From Lysobacterales bacterium (GTDB lineage: Bacteria; Pseudomonadota; Gammaproteobacteria; Xanthomonadales; S139-57), in contig JALWTZ010000424.1 of assembly GCA_026993285.1 (NCBI GenBank), positions 1 to 36,019 of the forward strand: a stretch of DNA of 36,019 bases. Direction: 5' to 3'. Of this stretch, positions 1 to 7,408 are shown in pieces; position 1 is the first letter of the stretch; each line of letters begins with the position of its first letter. Under the pieces are notes generated by a model that was not told the DNA's origin, made no database searches, and was given only the letters and a program-made list of their open reading frames with translations. Position numbers and translations under genes: made by a program.

Positions 1-32
1 AGGAAAGCGAAAGCAGGGAGGCCGCCCAATGA
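1..32 (+). CDS. 3' end of another large YadA-head-like secreted protein (partial)
   Basis: Reading the frame that stops with TGA at 30-32 gives a tail of about nine residues ending in EAAQ. The complete family members in this window end in EAAQ (2340), KPAQ (4250) and EPAQ (6994). The stop also overlaps the ATG of the following small gene as ATGA, the same junction seen at 6991 and 13238. I infer that these bases are the last codons of a fifth family member lying mostly outside the window. Too little is present to say which paralogue it resembles most. Confidence 0.6.
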   Translation, partial: ESESREAAQ

Positions 33-289
33 AAATGCTTTTGATGCTTTGGATACTGGCCAGCACTTCGGTGCTGGCCCAGTCCTCCGGCGGCAGCTAC
101 ACGTTGGAGAAACACACCATTGACGGCGGTGGCGGCACCGCCACCGGCGGCAACTACAGCCTGCAAGGCACCATCGGCCAGCCCGACGCAGGCCGGCTGG
201 AAGGCGGTAGCTATGTCATCGAGGGTGGTTTCTGGGCCAGTACCAGCGGCCAGACGGCAGATCTGGTCTTTGCTGACAGCTTTGAATAG
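29..289 (+). CDS. Small secreted Gly-rich protein with C-terminal FADSFE motif
   Basis: This 86-residue protein has an N-terminal signal peptide (about 1-17, ending VLAQ) and a Gly-rich mature part with three imperfect units. The units are GGSYTLEKHTIDGGGG, TGGNYSLQGTIGQPDAG and EGGSYVIEGGFW. It ends in a polar tail closing with VFADSFE. Glycine/aromatic units of the 'GTIGQPDAG...GGFW' kind occur, as I recall, at the ends of larger secreted proteins in several phyla, but I know no established function. There is no hydrophobic segment or basic cluster at the C-terminus, so it is not a PEP-CTERM or LPXTG signal. The start overlaps the stop of the upstream large gene (ATGA), which implies translational coupling. 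Near-identical copies lie at 6991 and 13238. Function unknown; a partner or cap for the large secreted protein is an inference. Confidence 0.8.
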   Translation: MKMLLMLWILASTSVLAQSSGGSYTLEKHTIDGGGGTATGGNYSLQGTIGQPDAGRLEGGSYVIEGGFWASTSGQTADLVFADSFE

Positions 290-295
290 CGCCTT

Positions 296-322
296 GTCGG
301 GTTACAAGGAAGCTAACCCGAC
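296..322. repeat. Intergenic inverted repeat, GTCGGGTTA type
   Basis: A perfect 9-base inverted repeat (GTCGGGTTA at 296-304, TAACCCGAC at 314-322) lies seven bases after the small gene's stop. A second copy of the same stem family follows the broken small gene at 4517-4542. It could be a dispersed REP-like element or serve as a transcription terminator. There is no T-run, so a simple intrinsic terminator is less likely. Confidence 0.6.
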
Positions 323-349
323 CTACAACGGGCTTCCGAGGCTTCGTAG

Positions 350-375
350 GGTGCAATAGCGCAGCGTATTGCACC
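350..375. repeat. Intergenic inverted repeat, GGTGCAATA type
   Basis: GGTGCAATA (350-358) and TATTGCACC (367-375) form a perfect 9-base stem around an 8-base loop. A diverged relative (gggcttccgtaggatgcaat) follows the small gene at about 7313-7333. From memory, similar 'GGTGCAATA..TATTGCACC' repeats are scattered between genes in many proteobacteria. The rest of 376-585 before the next start holds an AT-rich stretch (about 420-475) that could contain a promoter, and a leader hairpin. Confidence 0.6.
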
Positions 376-488
376 AAAACCCCCGGTACATGGCTGGAAT
401 CGGCCTCTTGCAAGTGATTGAAAAACAAGAAATTCATAATCATTCATAAAAATTCACATTCTTTTCAAGCTTTTCTGCAGCCATTCTG

Positions 489-514
489 CTGGTATGGTTC
501 TAGAGTCATGCCGG
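489..514 (+). promoter_or_regulatory. Leader hairpin upstream of the large secreted protein gene at 586
   Basis: CTGGTATG (489-496) can pair with CATGCCGG (507-514) as RNA over all eight positions if two G-U pairs are allowed. The end of the hairpin lies 72 bases before the ATG at 586. The same spacing is found for the similar hairpin before 4808, which has the same 5' arm and a changed 3' arm. This looks like a conserved 5' leader structure. I do not recognise a riboswitch class. Confidence 0.4.
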
Positions 515-585
515 TTCGATCACCCCTGTGGGCGTGCCATCGACCAGGGTGGCCCGTGAACAGAAGACTATCAGGGGAGAGATCA

Positions 586-2340
586 ATGAAAAGCCTTATT
601 CGTATACTGATTTTGACCATGCTGTCGCTCGTGGGACATGCGCAGGCGACAACGTTCACCTATCAGGGCCAGTTGTCCGAGAATGGTAGCCCGGCCACCA
701 ATACCTACGATTTTCAATTCATACTGTTCGATGCGGCTACCGGTGGTACACAGGTTGGTGTGCCCAACCTTGTGGTGGACTGGCCAGTGACGGATGGTAT
801 CTTCCAGCTATCCCTGGATTTCAATGTTGTCCTTGCTAATGCTGATTATTGGCTGGAAATTGGCGTGCGCCCGGGGAACAGTACGGATGTGTTTACCATC
901 CTCAATCCACGGCAGTATATCAATTATGCACCTAGAGCCACGTACGCATATTATTCCACATCGGCCATCACAGCCACTGTATCGGACACTGCTTATGACG
1001 GGCCATTCTGGTATTTGAACGGCAATATTGGCAGCGGGCATTTTCTCGGCACCACCGACAACAACCCGCTCGAACTGCGGGTGAATAACCAGCGGGTGGG
1101 CGTGATTGTCGATGCTGCGGAACAAACCATCAGCAACTCATTCCACGCACCCAATGTATTGCTGGGCTCTATGGATAATGTGATCACGGCCGCCTATGGT
1201 GCAACCATTGCCGGTGGCGGGGGTGCGGTTACCCCTGATTCCAGTAGCTACCTGATGTTTTGTGGTGATGGTAGCCAGCCTTGTGTCAACACGGTTTCTG
1301 GTGTCTATGGCACGGTTTCCGGAGGCTCTGGCAATTATGCGAGCGGTCCTCGTTCTACTGTAGGCGGCGGGTATCGGAATACAGCCAGTATGTCCTATAC
1401 GACGGTAAGTGGCGGATACAAAAATACCGCCAATGGTTTGAATGCGAGTGTTGGTGGAGGGAAGCAGAATACGGCCAGTAGTTATGCTACTGTGGGAGGT
1501 GGGGAACAGAATATAGCCAGCGGAGGGCATTCCGCCGTACCTGGCGGGTTTTCCAACCTTGCCGGTGGTAGTTTCAGTTTTGCTGGTGGCTACCAGGCCA
1601 TGGTTCGTGATGCGGCCTCTGTGGGAGATGCCGACGGTGATGAAGGCACCTTTGTCTGGGCGGACTACAGTAATGCTACTTTTACTTCCACCGGCCCCAA
1701 CCAGTTTCTTGTGCGGGCTTCCGGTGGCGTGGGGCTGGGCACCAACAACCCCAACGGCCACCAGCTCAATGTGCTGGGTTCTACTTTCCTCAGAAACAGC
1801 ACGGATACCAGCACGGCTGCTGATCTGGTACTGGGTGGCAGCAGTGGCAATGCCTCCGATGACGGTGTATTAACGACGGATTTGAGCATTGCGGGCAGTG
1901 ATCTGATCATCCGCTCCAACGATGCCGTGGTGGTTGTTCTGGATAACGATACAACTTCCGATGGCAGTTTTACCGTGCGTGACGGTTCGGGAACCGACCT
2001 GCTTCTGGTAGCCGGTAACGGCAATGTCACCATTCCCGGCAACCTGACTGTGAGCGGCACCATTACCGGCACCCTGGCCAAAAAAGGCGGTGCATTGCCC
2101 GCCCCGGAGGAACAGCTGACCGCAGACGACCTGTATATCCACCAGATACAGCAACTGCAACAAAAGGTTGCATGGCAGCAACAGGAACTGAATGCACTCA
2201 AAGAAGAGAGAGCGAACCAGGAGCAACAACTGGCACAACTGCAACAGGTATTGCAGGCTGTACAGTCCAATCAGCAGCTATTGCTGAAGCGGTTGCGTGA
2301 AGGGGAAATAATCAACCACAGTCTTGAGGCAGCGCAGTGA
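586..2340 (+). CDS. Large secreted protein with YadA-head-like repeats and coiled-coil tail (short form)
   Basis: This is a 584-residue exported protein. The start at 586 is preferred because AGGGGAGA (573-580) lies just upstream and a signal peptide (1-21, ending AQA) follows at once; the longer frame reaching back to 418 adds residues with no signal peptide. Order of parts: an FTYQGQL beta domain (about 23-135); an FWYLNG...FLGT block (140-175); a Cys pair (about 226 and 232); head-like repeats of about 15 residues with VGGG/NTAS cores (241-340); FVWAD plus STGPNQFLVRASGG (about 352-385); a beta-rich region; and a Gln-rich coiled coil (519-584). The repeats resemble heads of trimeric autotransporters, but the C-terminal YadA membrane anchor is absent. 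A surface fibre or matrix role is an inference. It lacks the DFAEYL module present in the copies at 4808 and 11046. The next large gene follows without an intact small partner. Confidence 0.8.
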   Translation: MKSLIRILILTMLSLVGHAQATTFTYQGQLSENGSPATNTYDFQFILFDAATGGTQVGVPNLVVDWPVTDGIFQLSLDFNVVLANADYWLEIGVRPGNSTDVFTILNPRQYINYAPRATYAYYSTSAITATVSDTAYDGPFWYLNGNIGSGHFLGTTDNNPLELRVNNQRVGVIVDAAEQTISNSFHAPNVLLGSMDNVITAAYGATIAGGGGAVTPDSSSYLMFCGDGSQPCVNTVSGVYGTVSGGSGNYASGPRSTVGGGYRNTASMSYTTVSGGYKNTANGLNASVGGGKQNTASSYATVGGGEQNIASGGHSAVPGGFSNLAGGSFSFAGGYQAMVRDAASVGDADGDEGTFVWADYSNATFTSTGPNQFLVRASGGVGLGTNNPNGHQLNVLGSTFLRNSTDTSTAADLVLGGSSGNASDDGVLTTDLSIAGSDLIIRSNDAVVVVLDNDTTSDGSFTVRDGSGTDLLLVAGNGNVTIPGNLTVSGTITGTLAKKGGALPAPEEQLTADDLYIHQIQQLQQKVAWQQQELNALKEERANQEQQLAQLQQVLQAVQSNQQLLLKRLREGEIINHSLEAAQ

Positions 2341-2380
2341 AGGGTAAATGGACAACACGACAACTGGCCAGCACTTGGGA
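2338..2380 (+). pseudogene. Possible relic of a small FADSFE-type gene
   Basis: Right after the stop of the preceding large gene, where other family members carry the small partner, 14 bases (ACTGGCCAGCACTT) match the signal-peptide region of the intact small genes at the same distance from the stop as in the 29-289 copy. The upstream bases are only loosely similar, and homology ends after about 2375. The next large gene's start region follows at once. I read this as a small partner removed by deletion, leaving its 5' end. The match is short, so chance or convergent signal-peptide sequence cannot be excluded. Confidence 0.35.
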
Positions 2381-2417
2381 GTTTGCTGGTGATTGCCATG
2401 CAGCCGGGGAGGTGCCC

Positions 2418-4250
2418 ATGAAAAAAATCATTCATTTTCTGTGTTTGTCCATGCTGTTTTACTCGGGTGGCATGCAGGCTGCACCACCTTCCGACAAGGG
2501 CTTTGATCCGATACCTTTTACCTATCAGGGACAGTTGACGGATAACAACAGCTTGCCCACAAATACCTATGATTTCGAGTTTCTGCTGTTCAATGCGGCG
2601 AGTGCCGGCGTGCAGGTGGGCAGTACGCTCACAAAGCAGGATGTGCCGGTGACTGATGGGATTTTCCAGGTGGAACTGGACTTCAATATTTTCTTCGATG
2701 ATAGTGACTATTGGCTGGAAGTGCATGTACGCCCAGGAAACAGTACGGGCCCCTACACTACATTGAGCCCACGGCAGTCTCTCACCTTTGCACCCAAGGC
2801 CATTTTTGCGATCAATGCCACTGCGGCTGATGTGGCCTTTTCCGCTGATATCGCCTCTGCTGGTCCTTTCTGGTATTTAAATGGAAATACCGGGCCGGGT
2901 AATTTTCTGGGCACCAGAGATACAAATGCTCTGGAGTTTCGTACAAACAACAAGCGGGTGGGGTTGATTTCTGATGCCACTGACAACCAGAGCAACCATT
3001 CACCCAATGTGTTGCTGGGCTCTGAAAACAATATAATAGATCCGGCAGCCCATGGCGCCACCATTAGTGGCGGGGGTGGAGATCCGGGCTCGACTTTCTG
3101 TGGAAATGGTGGAAATCAGCAGTGTGTCAATACGGTATTGGATGACTTTGGCACGGTTTCCGGAGGCTGGGGAAATTACGCAGATCTTTACTCTTTTGTT
3201 GGTGGTGGCCAAGCCAATCTCGCCAGTGGAAATTATGCAACCATTGGTGGAGGACAGGGCAACAAAACCGCTGACCTTTATGCTGCTATAGGCGGTGGTA
3301 TATCCAATTTTGCCAGTTCTTTATATACATCCATAGTTGGTGGATATGCCAATACAGCAAGTGCGGAGTATGCAACCGTTTGTGGCGGGGATATGAATGT
3401 TGCCAGTGGATATATGTCAACAGTTGCTGGCGGTAGCCAAAACCTGGGCAGTGGTGCTGTGTCCACAGTTGCAGGTGGTTACAAGAATCAGGCTGGTGGT
3501 GATTTCAGCCTTGCTGCTGGCCGTCAGGCTCTGGTGCGTGATGCGGCAGCTACAGGGGATGCGGACGGTGATGAAGGTACCTTTGTCTGGGCGGATTCCA
3601 CTCAAGCCGATTTTATTTCCACCGGCCCCAACCAGTTTCTCGTGCGGGCTTCCGGTGGCGTGGGGCTGGGCACCAACAACCCCAACGGCCACCAGCTCAA
3701 TGTGCTGGGTTCTACTTTCCTCAGAAACAGCACGGATACCAGCACGGCTGCTGATCTGGTACTGGGTGGCAGCAGTGGCAATGCCACCGATGACGGCGTG
3801 TTGACGACGGATTTGAGTATTGCGGGCAGCGATCTGATCATCCGCTCCAACGATGCCGTGGTGGTAGTTCTGGATAACGATACAACTTCCGATGGCAGTT
3901 TTACCGTGCGTGACGGCTCGGGAACCGACCTGTTTAAGGTAGCGGGTAACGGCGATGTCACCATTCCCGGCAACCTGACTGTGAACGGCACCATTACCGG
4001 GACTGTGGCCAAAAAAGGCGGTGCATTGCCCGCCCCGGAGGAACAGCCGACCACGGAAAACCTGTCTCATCACCAGATACAGCAACTGCAACAACGGGTA
4101 GCAGTACTGGAAGCGGACAAACAGGCCCAGCAACAGCAACTGATGCAACTGCAACAGGCGCTGCAAGCCTTGCAAGCCAGCCAGCAGCAACTGCTGACTC
4201 GCCTGCGGACAGCAGAAGGTGATGTGCATACACAGAAGCCTGCCCAATGA
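2418..4250 (+). CDS. Large secreted protein with YadA-head-like repeats, mosaic copy
   Basis: This 610-residue protein has the same architecture as its upstream neighbour. The start at 2418 is chosen for the GGGGAGGT ribosome site (2406-2413) and the signal peptide that follows (about 1-22, ending MQA). FTYQGQL begins near residue 34, FWYLNG near 151, the Cys pair lies just before residue 240, and head-like repeats run over about 245-368. FVWAD is near 389 and a Gln-rich coiled coil fills 553-610. The gene is visibly mosaic. Bases 2514-2684 are nearly identical to 4904-5074, bases 3617-4051 are nearly identical to 1686-2120, and the last 120 bases match those before 6994. The head repeats in between are its own. 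No outer-membrane anchor is seen. It is followed by a broken small partner that overlaps its stop. Confidence 0.8.
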   Translation: MKKIIHFLCLSMLFYSGGMQAAPPSDKGFDPIPFTYQGQLTDNNSLPTNTYDFEFLLFNAASAGVQVGSTLTKQDVPVTDGIFQVELDFNIFFDDSDYWLEVHVRPGNSTGPYTTLSPRQSLTFAPKAIFAINATAADVAFSADIASAGPFWYLNGNTGPGNFLGTRDTNALEFRTNNKRVGLISDATDNQSNHSPNVLLGSENNIIDPAAHGATISGGGGDPGSTFCGNGGNQQCVNTVLDDFGTVSGGWGNYADLYSFVGGGQANLASGNYATIGGGQGNKTADLYAAIGGGISNFASSLYTSIVGGYANTASAEYATVCGGDMNVASGYMSTVAGGSQNLGSGAVSTVAGGYKNQAGGDFSLAAGRQALVRDAAATGDADGDEGTFVWADSTQADFISTGPNQFLVRASGGVGLGTNNPNGHQLNVLGSTFLRNSTDTSTAADLVLGGSSGNATDDGVLTTDLSIAGSDLIIRSNDAVVVVLDNDTTSDGSFTVRDGSGTDLFKVAGNGDVTIPGNLTVNGTITGTVAKKGGALPAPEEQPTTENLSHHQIQQLQQRVAVLEADKQAQQQQLMQLQQALQALQASQQQLLTRLRTAEGDVHTQKPAQ

Positions 4251-4506
4251 ACGCCCGCTGGATGGTTTTTGGATGGTATTGGCCAGCACTGCGGTGCTGA
4301 CCCAGTCTTCCGGTAGCAATGATACGCTGAACAAACACGGCAACGACGGCGGTGGGGGCACTTCCACCGGCGACAACTACAGCCTGCAAGGCAGCATCGG
4401 CCAACCCGATGCCGGCTGGCTGGAAGGTGGCAGCTATGTGATCGAAGGTGGTTTCTGGGCCAGTGCCATTTGCAGCCAGCTGATTGGTTCTTGCCATCTG
4501 CATTGA
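4247..4506 (+). pseudogene. Frameshifted small secreted FADSFE-type gene
   Basis: The ATG at 4247 overlaps the upstream stop exactly as in the intact copies. Compared with the copy at 6991, one base is missing around 4264-4271 (TTTTTGG against TTTTCTGG), which throws the signal peptide out of frame. The body then continues in another frame, with GDNYSLQGSIGQPDAG and GGSYVIEGGFWAS still recognisable up to about 4465. The end is altered to AICSQLIGSCHLH, so the FADSFE ending is lost. An in-frame upstream ATG at 4219, inside the large gene, would give a product without a normal signal peptide. I judge it non-functional, though a sequencing error could account for the first lesion only. Confidence 0.75.
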
Positions 4507-4516
4507 GCAGATGGGT

Positions 4517-4542
4517 GTCGGGTTAGCGCAAGAGAACCCGAC
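4517..4542. repeat. Intergenic inverted repeat, GTCGGGTT type
   Basis: GTCGGGTT (4517-4524) and AACCCGAC (4535-4542) form a perfect 8-base stem. This is the same element as at 296-322, again just downstream of a small FADSFE-type gene. It is either a REP-like element or part of the 3' end of the gene pair unit. Confidence 0.55.
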
Positions 4543-4561
4543 CTGCAGGTTTTTCACCCCG

Positions 4562-4644
4562 ATGTGTTCCAAATCTGTACTCACGAAGGGTATCCCACCT
4601 AAAAACCAGCGAGTACAGAGCTGCCAATGCGGGAAGGAACACAT
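4562..4644. repeat. Nested inverted repeats, possible structured RNA or small mobile remnant
   Basis: Within the 301-base gap between 4506 and 4808 there are two nested perfect inverted repeats. The outer one is ATGTGTTCC (4562-4570) with GGAACACAT (4636-4644). The inner one is CTGTACTC (4575-4582) with GAGTACAG (4611-4618). The inner loop also contains GGG-TA-TCCC. Nested stems of this kind suit a folded RNA or a miniature element with terminal inverted repeats. No open reading frame of note lies in it, and I do not recognise a named RNA family. Confidence 0.45.
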
Positions 4645-4673
4645 GGAAACTACGGCAACCATGATCTTTAATT

Positions 4674-4679
4674 TATAAT
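4674..4679 (+). promoter_or_regulatory. Candidate -10 element before the large gene at 4808
   Basis: TATAAT, a perfect sigma-70 -10 hexamer, sits in an AT-rich stretch (4666-4685), 129 bases before the ATG at 4808 and 32 bases before the leader hairpin. No convincing -35 hexamer is seen at 16-18 bases. The position would put the hairpin inside the transcribed leader. Confidence 0.4.
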
Positions 4680-4710
4680 AAACTTTTCAAAATCTACCGG
4701 GATGCTTATG

Positions 4711-4736
4711 CTGGTATGGCCTTCATGGCTTGCCAG
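4711..4736 (+). promoter_or_regulatory. Leader hairpin upstream of the large secreted protein gene at 4808
   Basis: CTGGTATG (4711-4718) pairs with CTTGCCAG (4729-4736), with one mismatch and one G-U pair. It ends 72 bases before the ATG at 4808, the same distance as the hairpin at 489-514. The 5' arms are identical and the 3' arms differ in ways that mostly keep pairing (a G-U pair becomes A-U), which favours selection on structure. Confidence 0.4.
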
Positions 4737-4807
4737 ATCGACAACTTGTGCCCAGGTTTGTCCTGTCCTGGTTGGCCACTGGATCCTTGCAACCGGGAGA
4801 GAGAAAC

Positions 4808-6994
4808 ATGAAGAAAACTATCAACATTCTATACTTGAACTTGCTGTTATTCGTCGGTGGCGTACAAGGGGCACACCCTGTTAGCAAGGGGCTGGCACCG
4901 ATGCCTTTTACCTATCAGGGACAGTTGACAGATAACAACAGCTTGCCCACCAATACCTATGATTTCGAGTTTCTGCTGTTCAATGCGGCGAGTGCCGGCG
5001 TGCAGGTGGGCAGTACGCTTACAAAGCAGGATGTGCCGGTGACTGATGGGATTTTCCAGGTGGAACTGGACTTCATTACTTCATTCGACAATGGTGACTA
5101 CTGGCTGGAAGTGCATGTACGCCCAGGAAACAGTACGGGCCCCTACACTACATTGAGCCCACGGCAGTATATCACCTTTGCACCCAAGGCTATTTTTGCG
5201 ATCAATGCTACTACGGCTGATGCGGCCTTTTCTGCGGATATAGCTTCTGCTGGTCCCTTTTGGTATTTGAGCGGGAATAGCGGGCCGGGTAATTTTCTTG
5301 GCACTCGGGATGCGAATGCGTTGGAGTTGCGCACAAACAATAAGCGGGTGGGGTTGTTTTCTGATGCAACAGATCTACCGAATCAGCATGCTCCAAATAT
5401 TTTAATGGGTTCAGAAGATAATATTATTACATCCAGCCTTGGAGCTACTATTTCAGGAGGAGGGGGTGATGCGACTAATTCCAATTGTGGTGATGGTACC
5501 CAACTGTGTGTAAATACCGTTTCAGCTGACTATGGAACTGTTTCCGGGGGCTTTGGCAATTTCGCCAGTTCCAGATTGGCCACTGTTGGTGGTGGAGTTA
5601 ATAATATTGCTAGTGGTAATAGTGCTGTTGTTTCTGGTGGGTCAAATAATATTGCCAGTAATGTTAGTGCTACGATTGCTGGCGGATTTGGCAATAATGC
5701 TAATGGACAATCTGGGTTCGTTGGCGGTGGGAGCGGTAACACTGCAAGTGGGTTTGCTGCCACTGTACCCGGTGGTTCATCCAACTTGGCTGGCGGTGAC
5801 TATAGTTTTGCTGCCGGTAGTGGGGCCAGAATTCGTGATGCGGACACGGTAAATACGGATGCGGGAATTACAACAGATACCAATGGTGATGAAGGTACCT
5901 TTGTCTGGGCCGATGCTTCCGGTGGTTTTTTTTCTTCAACCGGCCCCAACCAGTTTCTGGTACGGGCCTCCGGTGGCGCGGTTTTTACCGATGACAATAC
6001 GCAAAACAGTCCTTTAAGCTCACAGGTACTGATTGACAGCGCCTTGGCTTATCCGCTGCGTGTAAGAGCGGATGGAGCGACCACTCTGACTGTCACCAAT
6101 CAGCAGCGGGTTGGTGTGGGTACATTCATTCCGGAAAATGCCTTTCATGTTATAGATAGCATCACCGGCGGGGCGGTAGATACCCATGTGGCCCAGATTC
6201 AAAATACCAATCTCGGTACGGGTGCCGATGGGCTGGCCATTGTACTGGGCACCACGCTCAATCCCGGCACTGGCAACAATTTTATTTCCTTTTACACATC
6301 TGGTGGCAACACCCTGGTTGGCCAGATCGAAGGCAATGGTACGGGCGGAGTAAGCTACAACACTAGCGGAGGCGATTTTGCCGAATACCTGCCTTCGAAT
6401 GAAACGGACCTGCAACCAGGCGAAGTAGTGGGGTTGGTTCAGGGCCGGCTAAGCCGGGAAACCGGACAGGCAGAACGGGTACTGGTGATTTCCGGTAGCG
6501 CTGCCTTTGTAGGTGCTACTCCGCTGGAAAACAAAACCGGCGAGTATGCCCTGGCGGCGTTCATGGGGCAGGTGCCGGTGAGGTTGCATGGTGAGGCTCG
6601 CTCCGGTGACTGGCTGGTAGCTTCCGGGAAAAATGACGGTCATGCCGTGGCCCGCGGCCTGGAGCAACTGCAGGCCGCGGACATGGCGCGCATCATCGGT
6701 CGGGCGCTGGAAGCCAGCCGGGATGGCCAGGTGAAGGCCTTGGTGGGCCTGCCGCCCCAGGCCCTGCTGGCCGCCCAGCAGCAACGATTGAGCCAACTGG
6801 AAGGGGAGAACCGGCTGCAACAGCAGCAACTGGCCCAGCAACAACAGCAACTGATTGCAATGGAAGCCAATTACGGTCAGCAACTGGCGCAACTGCAACA
6901 GGCGCTGCAAGCCTTGCAAGCCAGCCAGCAGCAACTGGTGACTCGCCTGCGAGCAGCAGAAGGTGATGCGCATACACAGGAGCCCGCCCAATGA
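4808..6994 (+). CDS. Large secreted protein with YadA-head-like repeats, DFAEYL module and coiled-coil tail (long form)
   Basis: This 728-residue protein starts at 4808 behind GGGAGAGAG. The frame continues upstream to 4730, but that part lacks a signal peptide. Parts in order: signal peptide (about 1-22), FTYQGQL domain (from 34), FWYLSG (151), Cys pair in CGDGTQLC (about 222-229), head-like repeats (241-338), FVWAD (364), a VLIDSA...VGVGT block (about 408-440), and a module beginning GGDFAEYL (about 521-650) with PGEVVGL, AAFVGA and GDWLVASG. The tail is a very Gln-rich coiled coil (651-728). The DFAEYL module resembles one I recall near the ends of many bacterial repeat or tail-fibre-like proteins; its function is unknown. 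There is no YadA anchor. The stop overlaps the small partner's start (ATGA), so the two are probably made together. Confidence 0.8.
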   Translation: MKKTINILYLNLLLFVGGVQGAHPVSKGLAPMPFTYQGQLTDNNSLPTNTYDFEFLLFNAASAGVQVGSTLTKQDVPVTDGIFQVELDFITSFDNGDYWLEVHVRPGNSTGPYTTLSPRQYITFAPKAIFAINATTADAAFSADIASAGPFWYLSGNSGPGNFLGTRDANALELRTNNKRVGLFSDATDLPNQHAPNILMGSEDNIITSSLGATISGGGGDATNSNCGDGTQLCVNTVSADYGTVSGGFGNFASSRLATVGGGVNNIASGNSAVVSGGSNNIASNVSATIAGGFGNNANGQSGFVGGGSGNTASGFAATVPGGSSNLAGGDYSFAAGSGARIRDADTVNTDAGITTDTNGDEGTFVWADASGGFFSSTGPNQFLVRASGGAVFTDDNTQNSPLSSQVLIDSALAYPLRVRADGATTLTVTNQQRVGVGTFIPENAFHVIDSITGGAVDTHVAQIQNTNLGTGADGLAIVLGTTLNPGTGNNFISFYTSGGNTLVGQIEGNGTGGVSYNTSGGDFAEYLPSNETDLQPGEVVGLVQGRLSRETGQAERVLVISGSAAFVGATPLENKTGEYALAAFMGQVPVRLHGEARSGDWLVASGKNDGHAVARGLEQLQAADMARIIGRALEASRDGQVKALVGLPPQALLAAQQQRLSQLEGENRLQQQQLAQQQQQLIAMEANYGQQLAQLQQALQALQASQQQLVTRLRAAEGDAHTQEPAQ

Positions 6995-7257
6995 AGGCCC
7001 GCTGGGTGGTTTTCTGGATGGTATTGGCCAGCACTTCGGTACTGGCCCAGTCTTCCGGTGGCAATTACACGCTGGAAAAACACAGCATCGACGGCGGTGG
7101 TGGTGTTTCTACTGGCGGCAGCTATAGCCTGCAAGGCACCATCGGCCAGCCCGATGCCGGCCGGCTGGAAGGTGGCAGCTATGTGATCGAGGGTGGCTTC
7201 TGGGCCAGCGCCAGCGGCCAGACCGCTGACCTGCTGTTTGCCGACAGCTTTGAATAA
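6991..7257 (+). CDS. Small secreted Gly-rich protein with C-terminal FADSFE motif
   Basis: This 88-residue protein is very similar to the one at 29-289. It has a signal peptide to about residue 20 (VLAQ), then GGNYTLEKHSIDGGGG, TGGSYSLQGTIGQPDAG and GGSYVIEGGFWAS units, and ends ADLLFADSFE. It starts inside the stop codon of the large gene at 4808 (ATGA) and has no obvious ribosome site of its own, so translation probably depends on the upstream gene. It serves as the intact reference for the broken copy at 4247. Its role is unknown. Confidence 0.8.
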   Translation: MKARWVVFWMVLASTSVLAQSSGGNYTLEKHSIDGGGGVSTGGSYSLQGTIGQPDAGRLEGGSYVIEGGFWASASGQTADLLFADSFE

Positions 7258-7280
7258 TGTCTTGTTGTCTTATGCTGACG

Positions 7281-7308
7281 CTGACCTGACCTGACCTGAC
7301 CTGACCTG
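7281..7308. repeat. CTGAC pentanucleotide tandem repeat
   Basis: Five perfect copies of CTGAC plus a partial sixth lie 24 bases after the small gene's stop, between two convergent genes (the other ends at 7409). Slippage could change the number, but the repeat is outside coding sequence, so phase variation of a protein is not expected. Confidence 0.8.
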
Positions 7309-7408
7309 TGGCGGGCTTCCGTAGGATGCAATCGCGCCAGCGTATGCCACCACGACAGGCAGAACCGGCCTGTCGGCCGCTCTGCTGCCGTTAGTACGAG
7401 TCAGGTCT

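Noticed and set aside
418..585. Upstream extension of the large gene at 586
   Set aside because: It lacks a signal peptide and contains the leader hairpin; the ATG at 586 has a good ribosome site and a signal peptide.
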